DNA of 9,117 nucleotides from an uncultured Prevotella sp. GTDB lineage: Bacteria; Bacteroidota; Bacteroidia; Bacteroidales; Bacteroidaceae. The stretch spans positions 1 through 9,117 of the forward strand of contig URDM01000096.1 in assembly GCA_900546575.1 (NCBI GenBank), written 5' to 3'. A model generated the notes under the pieces. The model did not search any database. It worked only from the letters and a program-made list of their open reading frames with translations, and was not told where the DNA came from. Position numbers and translations under genes: made by a program. Positions 1-5,250 of the stretch are shown here, piece by piece. How positions within the stretch are numbered: the first letter of the stretch is position 1; every line of letters starts with the position of its first letter.

Positions 1-97
1 CTGACGGTAAGAAATTGTTACAAACGAAAATCTGATTCTAGAGATTTCACGGGCGGTTTTTATCGTCCACGAAAGCGCTTCAGTCACCTCAAAACAT
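1..97. other. Non-coding left edge, nothing recognised
   Basis: I find no credible coding region, RNA gene or clear promoter in this stretch. It may be the flank of a gene lying outside the window to the left. It leads directly into the palindrome cluster that begins at 98. Confidence 0.4.
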
Positions 98-158
98 CAA
101 AAGGGGCTTCTTTGCCCTCCTGAACGATAACTTCAGGAGGGCAAAGAAGCCCCTTTTG
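98..158. repeat. 27-bp perfect inverted repeat (palindromic element 1)
   Basis: Positions 98-124 are the exact reverse complement of 132-158, with a 7-nt loop (CGATAAC, 125-131). The outer ends are CAAAAGGGGC and GCCCCTTTTG, so a transcript in either direction would form a very stable hairpin flanked by A4 and U4. That shape resembles a bidirectional factor-independent terminator, which would suit the leftward surE-lpxB transcript and a possible convergent gene to the left. It could instead be a dispersed REP-like palindrome, because the same core recurs at 171-180, 193-202 and 208-217. The inverted repeat is seen directly; its function is inferred. Confidence 0.85.
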
Positions 159-184
159 CATTGCAATTAAGCCCCTTTTGCATT
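147..184. repeat. Direct repeat of a 16-bp CCCCTTTTG unit
   Basis: AAGCCCCTTTTGCATT occurs identically at 147-162 and 169-184, 22 bp apart. The first copy includes the right end of palindromic element 1. The segment between them contains TTGCATTGCAA (156-166), itself an inverted repeat. Together with elements 1 and 2 this gives five copies of the CAAAAGGGG core, in both orientations, within 120 bp. Confidence 0.75.
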
Positions 185-185
185 A

Positions 186-224
186 CAAAACGACCCCTTT
201 TGCGCTGCAAAAGGGGTCGTTTTG
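186..224. repeat. 18-bp perfect inverted repeat (palindromic element 2)
   Basis: Positions 186-203 pair perfectly with 207-224 around a 3-nt loop (GCT). The stem has the same CCCCTTTTG/CAAAAGGGG heart as element 1 but extends outward with a different sequence (CAAAACGA/TCGTTTTG). Sharing the core but not the outer arm suggests related members of one palindrome family rather than a simple duplication. It could act as a terminator or mRNA-stabilising hairpin, or be a REP-like repeat. Confidence 0.85.
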
Positions 225-442
225 CCGTGAAATGTAGTCCTTTTGGCATTCCGCCGATTGCACATTCGCGGCACAAATCACTGTATTCGTCTGTATATCA
301 GCAACGTCTGTGCTGCACGCGCAAAACTCAAGAATTTCGAGTCAAAGACTTCGTTGCTCGTTCAACTGGCAGTTTTGAGCGGTCAGAAATGCAAATATCG
401 TACATGAAGCGGTGCTTCGGTTGTGGTGGAAAAGAAGCATAA
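225..442. other. About 220 bp with no recognised gene
   Basis: The only open frame here begins inside the palindromes and has no recognisable protein signature, so I do not call it. The stretch contains a small hairpin (GAAGC 406-410, GCTTC 414-418) and CAAA-rich sequence but no full TAnnTTTG box on either strand. A small RNA cannot be excluded, because a hairpin followed by six T residues on the + strand lies at its right end (443-470). Confidence 0.3.
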
Positions 443-470
443 GGAGGTTGCCATAACCACCTACTTTTTT
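443..470. terminator. Candidate terminator hairpin beside the lpxB stop
   Basis: GGAGGTT (443-449) pairs with AACCACC (455-461) with one mismatch and a 5-nt loop. On the + strand it is followed by TAC and then six T residues (465-470). On the - strand, the direction of lpxB, it is followed by the less regular TTATGCTTCTTTT. It lies 15 bp beyond the lpxB stop codon. It could terminate lpxB, a rightward transcript, or both. The stem is short, so confidence is modest. Confidence 0.4.
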
Positions 471-475
471 ACCGC

Positions 476-1615
476 TCAGTTCTTCTTCACCAGTTCATAT
501 ATAATATGTGCGGTGCATTCCGACGGGCTGTCCTCGCCTATCTTGCCCATCACCTCGCCATATCCGGCAAGCATCCGGCTGCGGTATTCGCCTTCGGGAA
601 GCAGTCGGGAGAGTTCGCTGGCAATGTTTTCGGCTGAGAATGTGTCGGCAACAAGTTCGCTCACCACCTCACGGTCGGCTATCAGATTGACCAGCGAGAT
701 ATACTTCACCTTCAGTATGTGGCGACGCAGGAAAGCTATGAGGCGTGGCAGCGGAGTCTCGTAGCACACCACTTGCGGCACATTGAACAAGGCTGTCTCG
801 AGTGTAGCCGTTCCGCTGGTCACCACGGCGGCACGTGCGTGCGATAGAAGGGCGTACGTGTCGTCCGTGACAAGCTCTACGCCTCGTCCGTCTACAAACT
901 TACGGTAGTAGTCCATAGGTATTCCGGGGGCGCATGCCAGCACCATCTGATGGTCGGCAAAGCGCGACGCGGCATCTATCATTGCCGGAAGATTGTCCTT
1001 TATCTCCTGACGGCGACTGCCGGCAAGCAATGCTATGATGGGGCGCGACGACAGATTGTGGCGACGACGGAACTCGTCTGCACTCTCAGTATACGATTCG
1101 CGGAACTGGCGCACCTCCTCTGCCGTTGGATTTCCTACATAATGTATAGGATAATGATGCTTCTGCTCGAAGAAGGGCACCTCAAACGGCAGTATCGAGA
1201 ACAACTGGTCGACATCGCGCTTGATGTTCTTGATGCGCCACTCCTTCCACGCCCATATCTTGGGCGAGATGTAATAGTAGACGGGTATCTGCGTATGCGA
1301 ATGGATATATTGGGCTATGTCGAGATTGAATCCCGGATAGTCGACGAGTATAAGTGCGTCGGGCTGCCACTCCACAATGTCGCGCTTGCACTTTGCCATA
1401 TTGCGGAAGATGGTGGGCAGATGCATAAGTACGGGCACAAAGCCCATATATGCCAGCTCACGATAGTGACGCACACGTATTCCTCCGACATCCGACATCT
1501 TGTCGCCGCCGAAGAATCTGAACTCGGCGGCATCGTCTACACGGCGCAAGGCAGCCATAAGGTGCGAAGCGTGCAGGTCGCCCGAGGCTTCGCCAACAAT
1601 CAAGTAGTATCTCAT
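476..1615 (-). CDS. lpxB: Lipid A disaccharide synthase LpxB
   Basis: A 379-residue protein, the usual length for LpxB (glycosyltransferase family 19). The family enzyme joins UDP-2,3-diacylglucosamine to lipid X (2,3-diacylglucosamine-1-phosphate) to form the lipid A disaccharide at the inner face of the cytoplasmic membrane. Visible family signatures are the N-terminal GEASGDLHAS (8-17), LAYMGFVPVL (54-63), LVDYPGFN with a conserved Asp (D92), YYISPKIWAWK (114-124), the GSRRQEI loop (199-205), the SGTATLE motif (267-273) and SLVNLIADREVV (307-318), which together fit a GT-B nucleotide-sugar transferase. The ATG at 1613-1615 starts directly on the expected N-terminal strand (MRYYLIVGEASG). 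The gene lies 37 bp downstream of surE on the same strand, so the two are probably cotranscribed. No Shine-Dalgarno sequence is evident, and the spacer is a heptamer repeat. No key motif is missing. Confidence 0.96.
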   Translation of the reverse strand: MRYYLIVGEASGDLHASHLMAALRRVDDAAEFRFFGGDKMSDVGGIRVRHYRELAYMGFVPVLMHLPTIFRNMAKCKRDIVEWQPDALILVDYPGFNLDIAQYIHSHTQIPVYYYISPKIWAWKEWRIKNIKRDVDQLFSILPFEVPFFEQKHHYPIHYVGNPTAEEVRQFRESYTESADEFRRRHNLSSRPIIALLAGSRRQEIKDNLPAMIDAASRFADHQMVLACAPGIPMDYYRKFVDGRGVELVTDDTYALLSHARAAVVTSGTATLETALFNVPQVVCYETPLPRLIAFLRRHILKVKYISLVNLIADREVVSELVADTFSAENIASELSRLLPEGEYRSRMLAGYGEVMGKIGEDSPSECTAHIIYELVKKN

Positions 1616-1618
1616 ATA

Positions 1619-1668
1619 TCAATTCAAAATTGAACAATTCAAAACTCAAAACTCACAATTCAAAATTC
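1619..1668 (-). repeat. Heptamer tandem repeat, GARTTKT family, spanning the surE end
   Basis: Read on the - strand, 1668 to 1619 is a run of seven degenerate units of consensus GA(A/G)TT(G/T)T. One unit is 8 nt long and diverged. The two central units (1641-1647 and 1648-1654, GAGTTTT) are identical, and GAATTGT occurs twice (1634-1640 and 1655-1661). The tract encodes the last residues of SurE (NFEL) and its TGA stop (1653-1655), and fills nearly the whole spacer up to 3 bp before the lpxB ATG. Each unit junction but one creates TGA on this strand. Confidence 0.8.
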
Positions 1669-2414
1669 TTCAGCGTCTCGTAGTCGGTCACGTCGATACG
1701 CGTAGGCGTAACAGCCACATAGCCATGCGTCAACGCCCAGTTGTCGGTATCGGTGGCTTCCGGCTCGTCGTTGCGGTAATCTCCCGTCATCCAGTAGTAG
1801 TCGTAACCATGCGGATGGCGCATTTTCACGCACTCGTTATACCATGTTCCCATAGCCATACGACACATCTTGACACCCTTAAACTCGCTGACTTTGGGGA
1901 AGTTGACGTTCAGACACACTCCCTTCGGCAGTCCTTCGGCGAGCACCTTGCTTACAATCTGGCGCACATAGGGGCGCAGCGGCGTGAAGTCGGCATCGTC
2001 ACGATGGTCGCAAAGCGAAAAACCCACCGACGGGATGTACTTCATGCAGCCCTCAAGCGTCACGCCCATCGTGCCGCTATAGTGTACGTTGACCGACCCG
2101 TTGTCGCCGTGGTTGATTCCGCCAATCACCATGTCGGGACGACGGTCGGCAAAGAATTCCTCCAAGGCTATCTTTACACAGTCTACCGGAGTGCCGTTGC
2201 ACGACCACATCTCAAAGCCCTCTTCCTTACGGCGCAGCTTCAGACGCAAAGGCACTGTGGCTGAGAAAGCTGTGGCAAAACCCGAGCGGGCCGACTCAGG
2301 AGCACATACTACAATGTCGGCCATATCGCGCAGCATATCGACGAGGCAGTTTATGCCTTTGGCATGATAGCCGTCGTCGTTTGAAACAAGTATTAATGGT
2401 CTCTTAATATTCAT
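1653..2414 (-). CDS. surE: 5'/3'-nucleotidase SurE (survival protein E)
   Basis: A 253-residue protein of typical SurE length. SurE proteins are metal-dependent nucleoside 5'/3'-monophosphate phosphatases, in some species also active on short polyphosphate, and are linked to stationary-phase survival. Hallmarks are SNDDG with the metal-binding Asp pair (D13, D14), the SARSG segment (41-45), GGINHGDN (98-105, metal-binding Asn N101), YSGTMGVTLEG (112-122) and the C-terminal TDxxxxxxGYVAVTP region (221-237). I start at the ATG at 2412-2414 because it begins MNIKRPLILVSNDDG, as in the family. The frame stays open about 100 codons further upstream, but that stretch crosses the divergent promoter region and the antisense of parA. 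The last residues and stop lie inside a 7-bp repeat tract. It is probably the first gene of a surE-lpxB operon. Confidence 0.95.
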   Translation of the reverse strand: MNIKRPLILVSNDDGYHAKGINCLVDMLRDMADIVVCAPESARSGFATAFSATVPLRLKLRRKEEGFEMWSCNGTPVDCVKIALEEFFADRRPDMVIGGINHGDNGSVNVHYSGTMGVTLEGCMKYIPSVGFSLCDHRDDADFTPLRPYVRQIVSKVLAEGLPKGVCLNVNFPKVSEFKGVKMCRMAMGTWYNECVKMRHPHGYDYYWMTGDYRNDEPEATDTDNWALTHGYVAVTPTRIDVTDYETLKNFEL

Positions 2415-2436
2415 AAAATTGGCTTTATTTCGCTTG

Positions 2437-2444
2437 CAAATGTA
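2437..2444 (-). promoter_or_regulatory. Candidate -7 box for surE-lpxB
   Basis: On the - strand this reads TACATTTG, a perfect match to the Bacteroidetes primary-sigma -7 consensus TAnnTTTG. It ends 22 bp upstream of the surE ATG, leaving a short leader. I do not see a convincing TTTG -33 element at the expected distance, so the call rests on the -7 box and its position. Confidence 0.55.
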
Positions 2445-2451
2445 CGAAAAA

Positions 2452-2463
2452 AGGTTTAAACCT
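2452..2463. promoter_or_regulatory. 12-bp palindrome between divergent promoters
   Basis: AGGTTTAAACCT is a perfect palindrome placed between the two outward-facing -7 boxes. It covers the spacer region of the surE promoter and lies upstream of the parA promoter, a position from which one regulator could affect both. One or two 12-bp palindromes are expected by chance in 9 kb, so only the location makes it noteworthy. The regulatory role is inference. Confidence 0.3.
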
Positions 2464-2485
2464 CCCGTATCTCGCATAAAATATG

Positions 2486-2493
2486 TAACTTTG
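2486..2493 (+). promoter_or_regulatory. Candidate -7 box for the parA operon
   Basis: TAACTTTG matches the Bacteroidetes -7 consensus TAnnTTTG exactly and ends 21 bp before the parA ATG, predicting a leader of about 15 nt. No clear TTTG -33 element is seen about 19-20 bp upstream. No Shine-Dalgarno sequence follows, which is usual in this phylum. Confidence 0.6.
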
Positions 2494-2514
2494 CCAAATA
2501 ATTTTTGACACGAA

Positions 2515-3297
2515 ATGGGAAAGATAATAGCACTCGCCAACCAAAAAGGTGGGGTTGGCAAAACAACAACGACAATTAATCTCGCGGCTTCTCTGGCCAC
2601 ATTCGAGAAAAACGTACTCGTGGTAGATGCCGACCCGCAGGCCAACGCATCAAGCGGACTCGGCGTAGACATAAAGGAGATAGACTGTTCATTGTACGAG
2701 TGCATAATCGACCACACCGACGTGCGCGACGCTATCTACACCACCGACATCAACGGACTTGACATCATACCAAGCCACATTGACCTTGTGGGAGCCGAGA
2801 TTGAAATGCTCAACCTCAAAAACCGCGAGCGCGTCATCAAGAATTTGCTCGACCAGATACGCGACGAGTACGACTATATACTCATCGACTGCAGCCCCTC
2901 GCTCGGACTTATCACCGTCAACGCACTCACTGCAGCCGACTCTGTAATCATACCCGTGCAGTGCGAGTACTTCGCTCTTGAAGGAATAACCAAGCTGCTC
3001 AATACTATCAAGATAATAAAGAGCAAACTCAATCCGTCACTCGAGATTGAAGGCTTCCTGCTGACAATGTACGACAGCCGTCTCAGACTGGCCAATCAGA
3101 TATACGACGAAGTGAAACGCCACTTCCAGGAACTTGTGTTCAAGACCGTAATACAGCGCAACGTGAAGCTCAGCGAGAGTCCAAGCCACGGACTGCCCGT
3201 GATTCTCTACGATGCCGACTCGGCAGGATCGAAAAACCATCTGGCTCTGGCCAAGGAAATCATCAACAAGAACACACCCGAGGAAAGTGAAAAGTGA
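2515..3297 (+). CDS. parA: Chromosome-partitioning ATPase ParA (Soj)
   Basis: A 260-residue ParA/MinD-family ATPase, the usual length for chromosomal ParA lacking an N-terminal DNA-binding domain. In this family the ATP-bound dimer binds DNA non-specifically, and ParB-stimulated hydrolysis moves the origin region. Motifs are the deviant Walker A KGGVGKTTT (11-19, with signature Lys K11), Walker A' VVDADPQ (36-42), Walker B-like YILIDCSPSLG (121-131, D125) and the family-typical VQCEYFALEG (148-157). The ATG at 2515 begins MGKIIALANQKGG, the expected N-terminus. It lies 123 bp upstream of parB and is probably cotranscribed with it. The final residues ESEK and the TGA stop are encoded inside a GTGAARA heptamer tract, so the extreme C-terminus is probably not conserved. 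Confidence 0.97.
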   Translation: MGKIIALANQKGGVGKTTTTINLAASLATFEKNVLVVDADPQANASSGLGVDIKEIDCSLYECIIDHTDVRDAIYTTDINGLDIIPSHIDLVGAEIEMLNLKNRERVIKNLLDQIRDEYDYILIDCSPSLGLITVNALTAADSVIIPVQCEYFALEGITKLLNTIKIIKSKLNPSLEIEGFLLTMYDSRLRLANQIYDEVKRHFQELVFKTVIQRNVKLSESPSHGLPVILYDADSAGSKNHLALAKEIINKNTPEESEK

Positions 3298-3333
3298 GAC
3301 TGTAAGTGAAGAGTGAAGAGTGAAAAGTGAAGA
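3287..3333 (+). repeat. Heptamer tandem repeat, GTGAARA family, spanning the parA end
   Basis: Six units of consensus GTGAA(A/G)A at 3287-3293, 3294-3300 (diverged, GTGAGAC), 3306-3312, 3313-3319, 3320-3326 and 3327-3333, with a 5-nt interruption at 3301-3305. The first units encode the end of ParA, including its stop at 3295-3297. Every full unit contains TGA. Confidence 0.85.
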
Positions 3334-3351
3334 ATCCATTACAAACAACTT

Positions 3352-3414
3352 CACTAAACATCAATCACTAATCATTAAACATTAGTCACTAAACACTAAT
3401 CATTAAACATTAAA
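3352..3414 (+). repeat. Heptamer tandem repeat, CAYTAAW family, before parB
   Basis: Nine uninterrupted 7-bp units with consensus CA(C/T)TAA(A/T) span exactly 63 bp. Seven fit the consensus; the exceptions are CATCAAT (3359-3365) and CATTAGT (3380-3386). The tract ends 6 bp before the parB ATG and so occupies the place where its ribosome-binding region would be. Eight of nine units contain TAA or TAG. The only sequence between this tract and the preceding GTGAARA tract is 18 bp (3334-3351). Confidence 0.9.
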
Positions 3415-3420
3415 AAAAGG

Positions 3421-4347
3421 ATGGCAGTACATAAGAAATACAACAGAAGCGCACTGGGACGCGGACTCGAAGACATAGAAGGAGGCATGGGACTCGACGC
3501 TCTCATCGATACTACTCCAGCACGAACGCAGGGAACATCGACTATCAACGAGATTCCTCTCGACCAGATTGAGGCCAACCCCAACCAGCCACGACGCGAG
3601 TTTGACGAGCAAGCACTCGAAGAACTGGCTTGCAGCATACGCGAGATTGGCATCATTCAGCCCATAACTCTACGACAGGTCGACGAAAACCGATTCCAAA
3701 TCATAGCCGGCGAACGACGCTGGCGAGCCTCGCAAATGGCCGGACTTACTGCCATTCCGGCATACATACGCACTATCAACGACGAAAACGTCATGGAAAT
3801 GGCGCTCGTCGAGAATATACAACGCGAAGATCTCAACGCCATTGAGATTGCGCTGGCATACGAACATCTGCTCGACGCCGACGGCATGACACAGGAGAAG
3901 GTGTCCGAACGCGTCGGAAAGAGCCGCACTGCCATAACCAACTATCTGCGACTGCTGCGTCTGCCGGCTCAAGTGCAGATTGCCCTGCAGAAGAAACAGA
4001 TAGATATGGGACATGCACGCGCGTTGCTGGCTATCGACTCACCATCCATGCAGATTAAACTCTTCAACGAAGTGGTGAAGAACGGCTACTCCGTACGAAA
4101 GGTTGAGGAAATGGCACAGATGCTCAAGAACGGCGAAGACGTGGAAAGCGGCAAGAAGAAAATCATTGCCAAGACCAAGCTTCCCGAAGAATTCACAGCG
4201 CTCAAAAACCACCTCTCCGACTTCCTCCAGACCAAAGTGCAGATGACATGTTCGCCTAAAGGCAAGGGAAAGATTACCATCCCGTTCGCCAACGAGGAAG
4301 AACTGGAACGCATCATGTGCGCTTTCGACAAAATGAAACAAGAATAA
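3421..4347 (+). CDS. parB: Chromosome-partitioning protein ParB (Spo0J)
   Basis: A 308-residue ParB-family protein of normal length. ParB is a CTP-dependent DNA clamp that loads at parS sites, spreads along the flanking DNA and stimulates ParA. In order: an N-terminal basic segment with the ALGRGLEDI motif (11-19) resembling the ParA-activating peptide, the ParB/Srx nucleotide-binding domain (about 41-135) with NPNQPRR (53-59), GERRWRAS (97-104) and ENIQRED (131-137), a helix-turn-helix for parS recognition (about 156-180, QEKVSERVGKSRTAITNYL) and a C-terminal dimerisation region ending ELERIMCAFDKMKQE. All key motifs appear intact. The ATG at 3421 gives the usual short N-terminus. Its stop overlaps the next start (TAATG). 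I found no credible parS site in the window. Confidence 0.96.
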   Translation: MAVHKKYNRSALGRGLEDIEGGMGLDALIDTTPARTQGTSTINEIPLDQIEANPNQPRREFDEQALEELACSIREIGIIQPITLRQVDENRFQIIAGERRWRASQMAGLTAIPAYIRTINDENVMEMALVENIQREDLNAIEIALAYEHLLDADGMTQEKVSERVGKSRTAITNYLRLLRLPAQVQIALQKKQIDMGHARALLAIDSPSMQIKLFNEVVKNGYSVRKVEEMAQMLKNGEDVESGKKKIIAKTKLPEEFTALKNHLSDFLQTKVQMTCSPKGKGKITIPFANEEELERIMCAFDKMKQE

Positions 4348-5183
4348 TGAACAGTCAAGGCGACGGCAAGCCTACTGAATTTAATAAGAATAGGACAACA
4401 GTGAAAACTTTTTTGCTAAATATTCTGCAAACATTGGTTGTGGCTGTGGGCATGACTTTCATCGCCGGCAACGCCGCAGCACAACGCAAAGTGGCTGAGC
4501 CACCGGCAAGGATAAAGCCTGCCAATGCTGCAGCAGCCGACTCGCTGAACCCCATACTCGCCCAACAGGACACCCTGCGACTGCTGGATAGCGCCAACAA
4601 GCCGCTGCTCTCACGCAACGACTCGCTACAATTGCGCAAGGACTCTATCAAGATAGCAAAGAAACGCGACTGGGCTACGTGGCGACCCAACCCCAAACGT
4701 GCCATGTGGCTTGCACTCGTGCTGCCCGGAGCAGGTCAGATTTACAACCGCAAGTACTGGAAACTGCCTATAGTATATGGTGGATTCGTGGGCTGTGCAT
4801 ACGCACTCAGATGGAACAACCAGATGTATCGCGACTACTCGCAAGCCTATCTCGACCTCATGGACGACGACCCTAACACGCAAAGCTACAACCAGTTTCT
4901 GCACTTAGGAGCCAAAATAGACGACTCAAACAAGGCAAGATACCAGAAACTCTTCAAGAGCAGGAAGGATACCTACCGCCGTTGGCGCGACCTTAGCGTC
5001 TTCTGCCTCATCGGAGTGTACGCCCTCAGCGTCATCGACGCTTATGTTGACGCGTCATTGTCGGAGTTTGACATCTCGAAAGACCTCTCGCTGAGAGTGG
5101 AACCGACAATAATCAGCAACAACCGCGAGCGAAATCCGCTCAAATCAAACAGTCTTGGCATCAACTGTAGTCTGAACTTTTAG
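4347..5183 (+). CDS. DUF5683 membrane-associated protein
   Basis: A 278-residue protein recognised as DUF5683, a Bacteroidetes family whose function is not known to me. The N-terminus has a hydrophobic segment (about 21-44) ending GNAAAQ, consistent with a signal peptide or signal anchor after an unusually long polar n-region. A low-complexity Ala/Asp/Ser/Leu region follows (47-100). The conserved domain starts near WRPNPKRAMWLALVLPGAGQIYNRKYWK (112-139), with likely membrane segments at 139-156 and 215-236. I chose the ATG at 4347 because it overlaps the parB stop as TAATG, suggesting translational coupling. An in-frame ATG at 4317 inside parB is less likely. A GTG at 4401 would give a compact signal peptide (MKTFLLNIL) and remains possible. 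The gene lies between parB and mltD, so an envelope role is plausible but inferred. Confidence 0.85.
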   Translation: MNSQGDGKPTEFNKNRTTVKTFLLNILQTLVVAVGMTFIAGNAAAQRKVAEPPARIKPANAAAADSLNPILAQQDTLRLLDSANKPLLSRNDSLQLRKDSIKIAKKRDWATWRPNPKRAMWLALVLPGAGQIYNRKYWKLPIVYGGFVGCAYALRWNNQMYRDYSQAYLDLMDDDPNTQSYNQFLHLGAKIDDSNKARYQKLFKSRKDTYRRWRDLSVFCLIGVYALSVIDAYVDASLSEFDISKDLSLRVEPTIISNNRERNPLKSNSLGINCSLNF

Positions 5184-5250
5184 CTACACAACGAGCCAAC
5201 CGACATACAAGAAACAACAAAACTGATAAAATCGAATATATATATTATTG

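Noticed and set aside
161..442. A 93-codon open frame on the + strand
   Set aside because: It begins inside the palindrome cluster, is rich in Arg, Cys and Ser in the manner of random translation, and shows no recognisable domain.
826..840. CACGTG core (832-837) as a parS site
   Set aside because: It lies in lpxB coding sequence and the flanks do not resemble the 16-bp parS palindrome (TGTTTCACGTGAAACA).
950..1633. A 227-codon open frame antisense to lpxB
   Set aside because: LpxB motifs fix the coding strand, and the antisense frame shows no family signature.
2415..2717. N-terminal extension of SurE by about 100 codons
   Set aside because: The extension runs through the divergent promoter region and antisense to parA, has no SurE-like sequence, and the ATG at 2412-2414 gives the standard family N-terminus.
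3287..3414. CRISPR array or phage attachment site in the parA-parB spacer
   Set aside because: The units are 7 bp, contiguous and without unique spacers, and no cas, integrase or tRNA gene is nearby.
4317..4346. ATG at 4317 as the DUF5683 start
   Set aside because: It would overlap parB by 31 bp and add ten polar residues before an already long n-region. The TAATG overlap at 4345-4349 is a more typical coupled start.
5248..5250. TTG as the mltD start
   Set aside because: The next codon is ATG and gives a normal signal peptide beginning MKK, so the upstream TTG is not needed.
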